A stretch of 14,047 bases of DNA from Clostridiales bacterium (GTDB taxonomy: Bacteria; Bacillota; Clostridia; Caldicoprobacterales; DTU083). Below the pieces are notes generated by a model that saw nothing but the letters and a program-made list of their open reading frames with translations, searched no databases and was not told the DNA's origin. The stretch covers positions 1 through 14,047 of the forward strand of contig JAAZEK010000072.1 in the NCBI GenBank assembly GCA_012512335.1. Reading direction: 5' to 3'. Shown piece after piece: positions 13,960-14,047 of this stretch. Every line of letters begins with the position of its first letter. Within the stretch, counting starts at the first letter, position 1. Both the position numbers and the translations under genes were made by a program.

Positions 13960-14047
13960 AAAGTTAAGTAATTTATTCTTGAAATATTTCATAATATTGT
14001 GGACATCTTGATAATAAACATCCCTTGTAAATGGCTTTAAAACAAAA

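Overview
The window looks like a carbohydrate-utilisation locus from a low-GC Gram-positive bacterium, most likely a clostridium of the Lachnospiraceae type (or a Paenibacillus-like Firmicute). The reasons are AT-rich DNA, strong GGAGG-type ribosome binding sites, some GTG starts, and an LplB/YtcP-type pair of ABC sugar permeases. All nine convincing genes lie on the + strand.

Left part (1-5667): a leader with a plausible promoter precedes a GHL6-type glycoside hydrolase with a beta-galactosidase-trimerisation-like domain, followed after a short gap by a second large (beta/alpha)8 glycosidase-like protein. A strong rho-independent terminator follows. A separate promoter then drives a two-domain SGNH/GDSL esterase. 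Middle part (5668-10312): an aldo/keto reductase, a large unrecognised beta-propeller-like protein, and an AP-endonuclease-2/xylose-isomerase-like TIM barrel. These are separated by gaps rich in short repeats and hairpins. Right part (10313-13856): about 700 bp of repeats, then two CUT1 sugar-transporter permeases and a Gfo/Idh/MocA oxidoreductase. A perfect 34-bp palindrome and an outward-facing promoter lie at the right edge.

Together the genes suggest uptake of a decorated oligosaccharide or glycoside, removal of ester and sugar groups, and processing of an unusual sugar by two oxidoreductases and an isomerase-type barrel. The substrate cannot be read from the sequence. The transporter is incomplete here: no substrate-binding lipoprotein or ATPase is present. 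The first permease has an open frame running about 80 nt upstream of its first possible start codon but no ATG/GTG/TTG there. Just outside it, on the opposite strand, is a short peptide resembling the C-terminal part of a substrate-binding protein. This looks like a rearrangement junction.

The least explained structure is the gap at 10420-10870. It holds eight copies of a 20-bp motif, five forward then three reversed, with mirror-symmetric spacing, so it forms a large segmented inverted repeat. Other oddities are a 30-bp tandem repeat that contains the stop codon of the preceding gene, a 36-bp tandem repeat after the esterase gene, and a 35-bp sequence shared between the window's left edge and position 5674.
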